This document shows positions 23,224 through 32,515 of a DNA stretch of 64,000 nucleotides, piece after piece. Within the stretch, counting starts at the first letter, position 1. Each line of letters starts with the position of its first letter. Below the pieces are notes generated by a model, which worked only from the letters and a program-made list of their open reading frames with translations, ran no database searches and had not been told where the DNA came from. Source of the stretch: Anthostomella pinea (lineage: Eukaryota; Ascomycota; Sordariomycetes; Xylariales; Xylariaceae); NCBI GenBank assembly GCA_963556695.1, contig CAUWAG010000016.1, positions 124,001 through 188,000 of the forward strand, given 5' to 3'. The translations under genes and the position numbers were made by a program.

Positions 23224-24612
23224 TTAGGCAAGGTCAGCGGCTCGCCGGCGATGAGTCAGGATCGCTTTGATACAGTCGACATTATCCTCGCCAATCAAGT
23301 TTCTTTGCTTGTCTTTAATCAGCCAAACTTCTTCCATGTCTTGCTTGATGCGTCGTAGTGATGGGAGGTGACGCGCCTCCCACATAGCCTCAATCCTCTC
23401 TCCAACGAGTTGGCGTTGTTCACCGCCGATGGTCTCGCAGCCAGCGGTCCAGAGTGGCCAGACGTGAGCCGACACCAATGGCGAGGAGACTGGAACCTCG
23501 CTCAGGTGCTGGAGGCAACTCCTGGCGTGATCATTCATAGCCGAAGGATGTGGCGCACCAGCTTGCCAAACACGATAGAGGTATATGAATGACGCATGCT
23601 TGTAAGCTTGTAATGTATGGCCGCTTTCACCTCCGCTGTGGATTGACGCATCAAACGTCTGCAGCGTCTGTTCTATAGCGCGACCCTGGGCATCAAGATG
23701 ATCCTGGCCCTGTAGCCTGCTGATTTGTGCAACGACCTGCAGGACAGACGTGAGCTCTTGCAAAGACATGGCACCCTCAATCGGGACTTGACTCTTTAGC
23801 TCCAAGATTGGCCTAGTACCCCGAGAAACCGAAGTGAGAATGTCGTGATAGCAACAGAGGCTCAGCAGGAAAGACGCGCTGGAGCTGTTCCACGCGTTGG
23901 CACCGCCTCGCTTGATGATTGCATTGGCCCCCGCAAGATGATCGACTCCGGAGTCTGTGGTGAACAGCCTATCAGAAAGCTGTAGCATAAGCACAGTAGC
24001 TAATGAAAGTTCCGGGTCATCCGTCTGTATGCTTTGCCGTAGTGAGGAAACAGCACGAAGCCGATGGCGGGTCGCTGTAGTCTGCAGAGACTGGTCGTTC
24101 TTCAACGCTGCCAAGTGACATGCCGCTATCGAACACAGGGCGAAACGGAGAGACGTAGAATGTGCCATCATGGGGGTAAGGTGGAGCAGGAACGGGTTCT
24201 GATGGGTGCCTGTCGCCATTGAGATGACGCCGCCGAGTGTCGTTGTCCAATGGTCCAGCAAATACCGATGCTCGGGATCCATATTGCTCCCGATGGACAC
24301 AGGTGCCACGGGGGTCAGGGCCATTTGTGTCATTGGCGACGTCGGACTTGGCGATACGGCTGGACTGGAGGCGGCCGAAGGGGTGACCGTGGATGTCCCG
24401 TGGCTCCCCGGCGAGAGTCTCCGCTGCTGCCGTCTCCTCCTCGGCTCCTTCGACTGTGGCAGCTCGGGGGTTTGCCAGCGCAGCTTGACGCCGTAGCCCT
24501 TACAAGTCTTGTCCAGCCGCACGCAGCGGCCGCAGAAGGGCTTCTGCTCATCACATTTGTAACCTTCTTCCCGGCAGGTATAACAACCGGTCCTCGTTCT
24601 TGAAAAGGGCAT
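23224..24612 (-). CDS. Zn(II)2Cys6 fungal-type transcription factor, 462 aa
   Basis: A single-exon gene. The N-terminal binuclear zinc cluster runs from residue 10: Cys residues in the spacing C-x2-C-x6-C-x6-C-x2-C-x6-C (GCYTCREEGYKCDEQ, then FCGRCVRLDKTC), followed by a basic linker KLRW. A Ser/Pro/Thr-rich region (about 55-105) leads to a fungal-specific transcription-factor domain with YLLDHWTTTLGGVISM, LRFALCSIAACHLAAL, FLLSLCCYHDILTSVSRG and HASFIYLYRVWQ. The C-terminal helix contains VDCIKAILTHRR. This is the domain layout of pathway-specific regulators of transport and secondary metabolism. The gene reads cleanly. It lies between the PhyH gene and the O-methyltransferase pseudogene, and would be the candidate regulator of both. 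Confidence 0.88.
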   Translation of the reverse strand: MPFSRTRTGCYTCREEGYKCDEQKPFCGRCVRLDKTCKGYGVKLRWQTPELPQSKEPRRRRQQRRLSPGSHGTSTVTPSAASSPAVSPSPTSPMTQMALTPVAPVSIGSNMDPEHRYLLDHWTTTLGGVISMATGTHQNPFLLHLTPMMAHSTSLRFALCSIAACHLAALKNDQSLQTTATRHRLRAVSSLRQSIQTDDPELSLATVLMLQLSDRLFTTDSGVDHLAGANAIIKRGGANAWNSSSASFLLSLCCYHDILTSVSRGTRPILELKSQVPIEGAMSLQELTSVLQVVAQISRLQGQDHLDAQGRAIEQTLQTFDASIHSGGESGHTLQAYKHASFIYLYRVWQAGAPHPSAMNDHARSCLQHLSEVPVSSPLVSAHVWPLWTAGCETIGGEQRQLVGERIEAMWEARHLPSLRRIKQDMEEVWLIKDKQRNLIGEDNVDCIKAILTHRRRAADLA

Positions 24613-25084
24613 GGTGAACCGTAACAGTAGTAGTCGCAGTACGGCTTAGGGTGGTGTGGCAAGAGTGGGAACTGAAGAGATATGGATCTCCACCTGGGGA
24701 CGGTGGGCACGCGGAGAAAAGTCGACCCAGATGCTTACTCAGCACGCCAAGGCCCGCCAGAGCCCCTTTATCAGCTTCAACAGCAACATTCTGGTGCGGG
24801 TGCTTGATCTCAGGTGTCACGAACACGTGCGCCGGTATTCGGCGGCTGATCACGGCGGAGTCTGGCGTCTGGAGTCGGGAGGTGATGAATACATGAAAAA
24901 CTTAGGGAACGGGCGGGATCAGCCCACCTGGGTTGCCCACGGTCAAACCCTACTGGTGATCTGACAATCGCCTCTACGCCATCCTCTAGGCACAGTCGGA
25001 ATCTTCTAGGTAGAGTCGGGTCGACTGATCCACCTCACCTTGCACGAGCCCTCATCGCCATGTCACTCATGACGGTCTACTTCC
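24613..25084. promoter_or_regulatory. intergenic, regulator promoter
   Basis: A 472-base gap upstream of the Zn2Cys6 gene and downstream of the O-methyltransferase pseudogene, both on the reverse strand. No other feature is recognised. Confidence 0.5.
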
Positions 25085-27040
25085 TCACGCCAACTCGCAC
25101 TCAATCAGGCTTTCGGTGCCATTAGCAACGGTCCAGATCTTGTTGATCTTCAGCCCAGCAGCCCCAAGCAGATCATGCCAATCCTGTTCCGTCCTCTCCT
25201 TGGCCGCGAGAAGCGTCATCATGAGGATGTCCAGACCCGTAGCCTCCCAGGCAGCGTTGCGGCCCGGAATGACGTTTTCGTTGATGAGCAGCTTGCTGTA
25301 GCCCGGCTTCATGGCCTCGGTGATTCGCGCCAGAACCTTCATGCAGACCTAGTCGGGCCAGTCGTGTAGGACAGAGTGCATGAAATAGGCTCGGGAACCT
25401 TAGTCAAGGCATTCACGGTCAGTGGTGTTCCAGGTAGTCACTCGGGATATGCTTTCCACATACCCTTCACAGGTTGTTCCGTGTAAAAGTCATGAGGCAC
25501 GCGCTCAATCTTCTCATCTAGGCTTTCGATCTGTCCAATAACAACAGGAAGATCTTCAAGAATGAGACGGCCAGGCGCATTGGGGTGCTTCTGCAGGAAC
25601 TCCTCGATGTCGTGGCCAGTGGAACCACCGATATCGACGAGGAAAGCTGAGCCATCAGAAGTGTCGGCGCCATCGATGAGTTCTTTGACCGGAAAGAAAT
25701 CCTCATCCATCCACTATGTCTTGTGTCAGCATCGCAATGTCAGGGCGTACACATACACAAGCTTTCTCAAACAGTAGCTCACTCCCCTACTCGAAGGCTG
25801 CTGTACATCACAGAGGTACGAGATCTACTCACGCTTGCCCGTCCTTAATGGTACCCACCCATGTGACGATTGAATTCAGGACCTAGAGAAGATTTCGCCT
25901 GAAGATGCTCGAACATATTGAGCTTCGTGTTGTATGCGTATTGAACTACGCCAGTGGGTTAGCAACATTGTTATTTTCAGTGACTTTCGGGGCGACATGT
26001 GCCAGCCGAGTGCTGCTGATGCAGAGACGAGATGTTGGGCCCGTGTTCTATTCTGGATCACTCACGCGGTCCATCACTCATGCTCTGAGGTGTCTTGTAT
26101 TCTGTCTTCCCGAGGAAGTCGGAGAATTGGTTGAGCGCTGATAGAAGACCTCCAGACCTGCATTTAGTTAGCTCGGGGTACAATCACACCGAGAGAGGTG
26201 GAAACCCACAAGACTGGATAGCCAGCGGCGATGATCGGGATGCATAGCGAGTTTGTGAAGTCGGTAGGTCTGTACTCATCAACTCCAGTCTCAATCACGT
26301 ATCCTAAAAGCCTGTCAGCAATCGATTGCTCGTGAATGCATCTTTCACCCCTGGAACCTCGTCTGCTGCGCTTCCAGAATTCCCTGGTGATTAACATAGC
26401 TATCTCTGACGACCATCCGAAGCTGGTACTCTCCAAGAAGACAGTGGCCAATCCAGGGGGTTGTTGGGGATTGTTGGGGTGTGTTACAAGGAGCACAGCC
26501 AGTGGCTCTCCCGAAAAAGCCTCCGCTATGGATGATGATAGGGAGTCACATACCCATAGCGCCGAGGTGTCGGAGAAGTCGAGCTGCTGCGATCAGTACA
26601 GGTCCTTAACGGCTCGGGTTTGTTCTGTCTTACCGATGACCGGAATGTCGACACCGACAGCTTTAGCGAGCTCCGAGGCCTTCTTGCTGCTTCCATTATC
26701 TTTGGCCATCACCCTGAACAGTCCGACGTCGACACCAACTGTGAGGGCTGTCATCGCGGCTGGCTAGACAATGTCAGGGGCTTTGGATTCCTCCAAGTGC
26801 GATTCGCAGCCATACCTGAGCCCAGCAATGCTTGATCATGGTCTCACGGGGAGTTTCCAGAGCCCTGACCAACTTTCGGGCGGTCTCAACCAGCTCGATC
26901 CTGGTGGTATCGTCGCCTTCGGAAATGTTGGATGCCAGCTTACTGATTTTCTCGGCATGGGTTCCGACACTACTCAAATCACAAGGCTTCAAGGCAATGC
27001 TGATGTCAGGGACATTGCCGTTGCTCTTGCCCTCGGACAT
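25085..27040 (-). pseudogene. SAM-dependent O-methyltransferase (fungal OMT type), two nonsense codons
   Basis: Reverse-strand gene from ATG 27038-27040 with about eight exons. Recognisable blocks: an N-terminal dimerisation helix (VETARKLVRALETP), PAAMTALTVGVDVGLF, RLLRHLGAMG-YVIETGVDEYRPTDF, SDGPLQYAYNTKLNMFEHLQ, then DEDFFPVKELID, the SAM-binding motif LVDIGGSTGHDIEEF and the catalytic YFMHSVLHDWPD, ending with ENVIPGRNA and ESLIECELA. All splice junctions keep the frame. Two stops break it: TAA at 25845-25847, where Gln is usual (GGYH-stop-GRAS), and TAG at 25349-25351, directly after HDWPD, where Glu or Gln is usual. Both remove the catalytic or C-terminal part, so the gene should be dead unless read through. 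Related enzymes methylate hydroxyls of polyketides, flavonoids or other aromatics. Confidence 0.82.
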
Positions 27041-27950
27041 GTTGTGTTAGAGAGGATGGTGTTACCCAGGCGCACAGCTCAAAGAAGCTTGCAAGGTTCT
27101 GATTCGATATGTTGAAAGAGATTGGAGCACGTTTTCCGATGAGGCGGTAAGGTCTCAAGGACTTGGACCTCGGAAAGAGGGGCGAACATCTCTTGTATTA
27201 TATCCCCTGACATGATCATACCATCAAAGGGACTGCGGAAGTTGAGGAGGTCCGGATTCCTCCGTTCACTGCCGAAATCCATAGCAGTAGGTGAATCGAT
27301 TCGACCTCTGCAGTAGGCTCATTAGGCTTCAGGTACAAGGTAGATCATTGGCGAAGCCTAGACGAAGGGGGCATCCCGTTGATGACACAGTAGTTGATAA
27401 GTCACAACCGCGCATTGGAAGATAGCAAGTGCATCTACCCCGGGCGTCCGAGCAACCAATTTACCAGCGCAGAGCACTTCACTGATTGCCAGTTCAGAGC
27501 CTCCGACAACCCTGGTAACGATGGCATGGATGGCAGAAAAGCGTTGGTTGCAAGTACCGGTATGTTTCCTGCCGAAAACTGCACACAGCAGACTGCCAAG
27601 CGGGGTTGGCCTGCGGGCTGCATGACACATTGATGCCTGCAGTTCTATCTGTCATGCTGCGACCTGTCGTTCTCGTTTTCGTTCTCGTTCTCTCGAGCCA
27701 AGCGGGCAGGGTTAGGATTATTGCTGTGAAGGCGATGCTGGGCAGAAATGAAGGATGAATACCCACACCCACACCCAGCGTCATAAAGGACTATAAGTCA
27801 GCACGAGGCTCAGGTTTTTGTCTTTCGGGGTATTGGGTTTGGCTCCTCCCTTCTGGTCGAAGAGTTTGAAAATCAAATAAATCGTAAATCGGGATTTAAT
27901 GCCCTTACTGCGGACGTCGACGACTACAACTCCAACTCGGCTTCTAGCAC

Positions 27951-27982
27951 CCCACCTCCACCTCCACCTCCACCTCCACCTG
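27951..27982. repeat. (CCACCT)n microsatellite
   Basis: About five perfect tandem units of the hexamer CCACCT. On the reverse strand it would encode a poly-Gly run in a doubtful ORF, which is probably not translated. Confidence 0.85.
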
Positions 27983-28079
27983 CACGAAAACACCACGGAT
28001 GTGCTGGGCGTATAATAAGACTGTCATCTTCCCCGGCTGCAAGGTCCCCAGTCTTGCACCGGTGGGTCATCTCCCAATC

Positions 28080-28480
28080 GTCAGGCGTACTGTGCAATGC
28101 GCATACACGCGCCACGCAGCCGACATGATACACAGCATGTAGGGGACGAACCCGTGTCCAAAGTACGACTCGAACCGGTCCCGGGCACCCAGGAGACGCC
28201 TTATCAGCATCCCGCTTCAGGCATACACCAAGTAAGGGGCTCGGGTGGTCAGTATCGAATCGAGTCCAAGCATGCCGATCAAAGCGGCACACAGTTCGGC
28301 TATCCCTGGACCCTGGTATAACTGCAAGGCACTTCCAACAATCTTCCCAATCTGCATTGGTCACACTCCCTGACATTATTGTGCATCTCGGCGCCGCACT
28401 CATTGGCCTGCCTAAAGCACGTCCAGACGACGCGGCGCCAGATATGCATGACCGTTTCATTGCATGCAGCTGAGCCGGTT
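28080..28480 (-). pseudogene. possible remnant of a membrane-protein gene
   Basis: One reverse frame reads KIVGSALQLYQGPGIAELC, AALIGMLGLDSILTTRAPYLVYA, a stop, SGMLIRRLLGARDRFESYFGHG and FVPYMLCIMSAAWRVYAH before another stop. The alternation of hydrophobic stretches with charged turns looks like a decayed integral membrane protein. I cannot name the family. A longer ORF in another frame over the same bases (27924-28505) has poor protein character. Confidence 0.3.
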
Positions 28481-28857
28481 GTATCACATACCTGGGTAGG
28501 CTCACGGTGCAGTCACCCTTTCGATAAGTCTCCGTCCGTCATGCTTCTCTCAAGTCTTAGATGTTAGTGCTACAGTCGTATTAATGAAATAAGCAGGTCT
28601 ACTGCATTTATCGACATGTGATGCTTATTCCAGACTGCTTATTCGATAGTTAATAGATACACATTTCCCTTTCTGAACGAGGCGTGTTTGGAGACCTCTG
28701 GAGTTTTAGTGTAATGTTACATGACTATCTACCGCCGGTGTTGTGCAACAGCAGGTTTTCTGTATCAAGCCTACCCATAGCCTTGGTATTCAGTCGGCGG
28801 GATACAGAGTTCCCACAACTCGAGCTGAAATTCCTTAAGCCTTGTCACAGCAAATCT

Positions 28858-29090
28858 AGAACAGTGTCGGAACCCGCCCAATTGCGTGCAAATAGCGTCC
28901 CAGGTGTACGGATGCCCCGAAATGAGCGGCCACAAACACCCATGTAAGCAGCGATCAGAGCCTCATCACCCATTCTGTCGGTATATTACATCCTTTCTGT
29001 CGGTACATCACATCAAGCAATGCACCAGTGGCTGCTTAGACCCAACTGTTCCGCAGTTTCACCCTCGTAGACCACTCACCATCCGTATCA
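28858..29090 (+). repeat. direct repeat, copy A (left of the Pth11-like gene)
   Basis: Contains AACCCGCCCAATTGCGTGCA, AATAGCGTCCCAGGTGTACG, AATGAGCGGCCACAAACACC and GCAGCGATCAGAGCCTCAT. The same order recurs at 31077-31265 with roughly 80% identity by eye. No terminal inverted repeat or coding capacity is evident. Confidence 0.75.
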
Positions 29091-29429
29091 TACATGTACA
29101 GAAGATGGAAAGGAAGTTCAGTACCCTTGCAAATCCGCACTTGACTACTTCGTAAGCACAGTAAGCTTCGCATGCATTCAGGCCCCTTTGGGAAAGTGAA
29201 TCGTGAGCTGATGGCGTGCGATGATTCGTGCTGTCATGGTCAACAATAGGGGTTTGAAGGGATGCCAGGCAGCTGTGGCCGCCCATCGACCAGTCTACCA
29301 TTCCAGAAGTTATATTCACCACGGGCAAACCTAATAAGCGTCGGCGCTGTCTTGAAGCTTGCGTCTGACTGTTTGGACTCACTCATTAATCAATCATCTT
29401 ACTATTTCACGACCCTCAAGATCAGTGTC

Positions 29430-30970
29430 ATGCTGTCGCCAGAGGTCGCCGCCCAGGATAAAGGTCCATCTGTTGTGGCCACCACGAGTGCCGTAATAGC
29501 TCTGAGCACCGTTTTTGTCATTGCAAGGCTGTATGTCCGGGCCCGCATGGTGGGAAAGCTTCAGGTCGATGACTACATCATTGGCTTTGCGGTGGTAAGT
29601 CACTGTCAAAGTGCAACTCTACAGCTTCGCCGAGTATCCAGACTAAATCGTCACTTGTTCAGATTCGCGGTTGGCTCACCGTAGGCTTTGCCACAGCGTC
29701 AGTCCGTTCCAGCAATGGCAAGCACGCACAGCTCCTAGACCAAGACCAGCTGTCCGGTGCGATACCGGTACTGTTGACAATGGTCGGCTTTTTTCCCGGT
29801 GTCCGGTCCTTCGCTTTCCCCAAGCTCGCCGCTGTATATCTCTTGACGAAGCTTATGAACACATCGAAAACACACCGGATCTTCCTATGGACATTGAGCA
29901 GCCTTTGCGTTCTGATTCTGTCGGGCTGCATTATCCTTCTTTTCGCGCAGTGTACCCCCTCGCGTGCCCAGTGGGACCTTAGCATTACGGAAAAGACTTG
30001 TTGGAGTCCCTACGTTCTCGTGGATTACAGTATTGCTGCTGGGGGTGAGTTCTGCGTCCACAAGCCGTTCTTTTGTTCTCCCCGTTTTCCTCCTCGCAAT
30101 CCCAGTCCGTGTTGCGGTACAGACCGATTCTGCTGAGATGATTGCATTATACGTGAAAGCTAATTCTCTCCCAGCCTTTTCAGCACTCGTCGATTTGTAC
30201 CTGGCCGTCTACCCCGCGATCGTCTTATTCAGGCTGCAAATGAACATCAAGAAGAAGGTAGCTCTGAGTATCTCCCTTGGTCTGGGATCCGTGGCATCCA
30301 TTATAGCCCTGTATAAATGCAGCCGTATCCCGGGTCTTGCAAGCAAAGACTTCACATGTAGGCGATGCCGCATCCACACTGTTCCAATTTGTTGACTAAT
30401 GGCGTTTAGACGACACGGCCGATCTCACGATATGGACTTGGTGGGTGCTTTCTGGAGCAGATCCAAACCGGGTGTCTGGCCATGCCAGGGACTTTCCCGT
30501 GTCCTCTCATTATCCCCCATGAGCCTCTCTGACAACTCCATAGTATCGAAGGCAGCGCCATCATCATTGCCGCATGCATTCCAGTGCTGAAGCCCCTCGG
30601 GGAACGCATCCTAGGCAGCCGCGCGTTTGGCAGCTCGAAAGATAGATACGGATACAAGAACTACGGCAATTCCCGCAGCGGGAACCCAAAGTCCGACATC
30701 GAGCTGGGCTCCAAGCAACGCCCTGCCAGATACCCACATGATCTGGATACCTTTGGGGACAGAAAAGATGGCAGTCAAGAGAGTATACTGCCTCTGAAGG
30801 CACCGAAGACGACCGGCGACCAGAGTCATGGGATTGTCCGCACGCAGTCGGTTACTATCACGGTTAGGAGGCCTCAAGGCCAGCCCCTATTCTTGTCCAG
30901 GACCCTAGCTGACGGTTTCCTGCAGTACGGAGAAGATGCGGTCCCAGTTGCACAGGAGCCATGGAAATGA
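29430..30970 (+). CDS. Pth11-like / fungal rhodopsin-domain integral membrane protein, 395 aa
   Basis: Five exons (29430-29594, 29663-30044, 30175-30357, 30410-30440, 30544-30970) give 395 aa. The fungal rhodopsin domain starts with a short extracellular tail, then TM1 ATTSAVIALSTVFVIARLYVRARMV and KLQVDDYIIGFAV, which is the typical R-x-Y-x-R-x(n)-D-D-Y turn. It continues with VYLLTKLMN, FLWTLSSLCVLILSGCIILLFAQC-PSRAQWD, DLYLAVYPAIVLFRLQMNIKKKVALSI and IEGSAIIIAACIPVLKPL. A polar cytosolic tail of about 115 residues follows. Proteins of this superfamily include Pth11-type receptors that sense surface or host cues; many are uncharacterised. The conserved Cys in FAQC and TCWSP are present. Near-identical repeats flank the gene on both sides. 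Confidence 0.85.
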
Positions 30971-31076
30971 GTCGAGTTGAAGCCAGGGGCTATTGCTTTC
31001 ACTGATACCGACATACCAATCAAAAGGCCGAAAGAGCTGTACCATACCACTGTACTATTCATCCAAAGAAACTCTT

Positions 31077-31265
31077 AGAACGGTGCTTGAACCCGCCCGA
31101 TTATGTGTAAAATAGCGTCCTAGGTGTACGGATTCCCTGAAATGAGCGGCCACAGACACCCATGCAAGCAGCGATCAGGGGCTCATGAACCTTCTGCCGG
31201 TACAATGGCATTGCTGGACCCAAAACTTCTTCTGTTCAGCCGCCAATACCACTCACCACCCACGA
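31077..31265 (+). repeat. direct repeat, copy B (right of the Pth11-like gene)
   Basis: Second copy of the repeat at 28858-29090 in the same orientation: AACCCGCCCGATTATGTGTA, AATAGCGTCCTAGGTGTACG, AATGAGCGGCCACAGACACC, then a shared TACCACTCACCA stretch near the end. The two copies bracket about 2 kb holding only the Pth11-like gene. Confidence 0.75.
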
Positions 31266-31342
31266 AGCACCTTTGGTCGACTTGAGTGCGTGCAACACCT
31301 GGCTCCTCAATAATCGCCGTGATATGATTTATTGTATAAAAA

Positions 31343-31440
31343 GCCCGTGTGGTCTAGTGGTTATGATTCCTGCGAACCCCAGGGCGGGAGCCCCTATTTC
31401 TGTTCAAAGGAGGTGGGTGGTTCGATTTCATCTTCGGGCA
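31343..31440 (+). tRNA. tRNA-like locus, probably a degenerate or intron-bearing tRNA
   Basis: The sequence starts GCCCGTGTGGTCTAGTGGTT, a good A box with the first acceptor strand, and ends with a B box GGTTCGATTTC and the second acceptor strand TTCGGGCA. GCCCG pairs with CGGGC, and the T stem GGTGG pairs with TCATC through two G-U pairs. Upstream lies TATAAA. Downstream T-rich tracts could end RNA polymerase III. CCTGC can pair with GCGGG as anticodon stem, but its 10-base loop lacks the usual U33, and about 23 extra bases separate it from the T stem. I cannot assign an anticodon. Confidence 0.45.
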
Positions 31441-32515
31441 TTGATTTTCTTTTTCTTTTGTAACTGTCCAGTCTCGCCTAATATTGCCAAGTACCGTGCA
31501 AAGAAACGATGTGAACTATGACAACATTTCCAAACCTGATCTTCTACTGGGTAGCAAGCCATGTAAATAGATATGCCCGAGGGGCTCTGTTGTGACTACA
31601 ATGCACTCCGAGTGGCGTGACATCGATATCTCGTGCAAGAGCATCTGAACAATGGGTTTCTTGCCCGCAGGTTGGCCAGGACTCAGGAGGCATACAATAA
31701 TTACTCTACCGAGCGCGCGTCAGCAAAATCGAGAGAGGCTTGCTTTTGCTTTCTGCCAAGGAGGTAAATGGGCATGGATGGATACTGTGGGTCCGAGGTA
31801 AAGGGGCTCCTCGAGGACATGGAGCGCAACACATCATTCAACGGTTCAGAGGAACGTAGGGCGTACTGGTAGTCGGGCCTTCAAAGACTACGATGCGCTG
31901 TTTCACACCGAATGGCCATCTCATCTTTCACATTCGAAGGATCTCTTCGAGTTTGACCCCGTTAGTGACGATTTGCAACGAAGCAAAAACGGGCCCAGCA
32001 TTGACGACCTGAAAACCAACGACATCCCTTAGTCGAACCTTCTCTCACCATGCCCGTTGCGCTGTTCGCTCGCGGCCAATCTGCCCAGATACCGGCTCCG
32101 GCAATTTCCATTAACGCCCAGCAGTCTGAGGCCATGAACCTGATGTCAAGAACCCTTCGCCGGACAATCAAGCTAGTATCCCCGAAGGTCTCTCGCAGAA
32201 CTTGCAGAGGTATGTCTTCAGGGTGTTGATTGAATGCAATTGGTCGGCTGTCTTCCACTTACGATTCTCTTGTGCGGATCAAGCGCGCCCCGAATCCCCC
32301 TTCAGGTCCGATTCCAACCAGTCTTAACAGCAGCAATATCGATGTCACTGTCTCGAGAGATCACACCGAAACTCGTAAGAACAAGGTTGGCATCCTCTTC
32401 GTCAGTCATGTGATTCGGTTGTAAGCCTACATGAACATTCATCGCGGGATGGTAGATTTCTACGATGACTGCCCATCCAGTCGAAATCGACAGAACGCCC
32501 ATCAATAAGACCAGC
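31441..32515. other. intergenic with a rearranged repeat segment
   Basis: No supported gene in about 1.1 kb. On the reverse strand a short open stretch near 31930-32045 reads VVGFQVVNAGPVFASLQIV and could be a relic. The segment at 32249-32425 shares pieces with 34930-35190 (separate entries). Confidence 0.4.
32249..32425 (+). repeat. rearranged repeat, copy 1 (order B-C-A)
   Basis: Three blocks also occur, on the opposite strand, at 34930-35190. Block B contains TTCTCTTGTGCGGATCAAGC, block C contains AACAGCAGCAATATCGATGT, and block A contains GAAACTCGTAAGAAC followed by GGTTGGCATCCTCTTCGTCA. Here B and C are contiguous and A follows. Confidence 0.65.

Larger units (their letters stand above)
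27041..29429. other. long intergenic region with a microsatellite and a decayed ORF
   Basis: About 2.4 kb with no intact gene. It contains a CCACCT hexanucleotide run at about 27951-27982, a possible membrane-protein relic at 28080-28480 (separate entry) and the first copy of a repeat that recurs at 31077 (separate entry). Confidence 0.5.

Noticed and set aside
27924..28505. 193-codon reverse ORF with a poly-Gly run
   Set aside because: The Gly run comes from a microsatellite, and the remainder has no domain. A different frame of the same bases looks more protein-like.
28858..31265. LTR retrotransposon with the repeats as LTRs
   Set aside because: The interior holds only an intron-containing receptor gene, with no reverse transcriptase, integrase or primer-binding site. 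The repeats also lack clear TG...CA ends.
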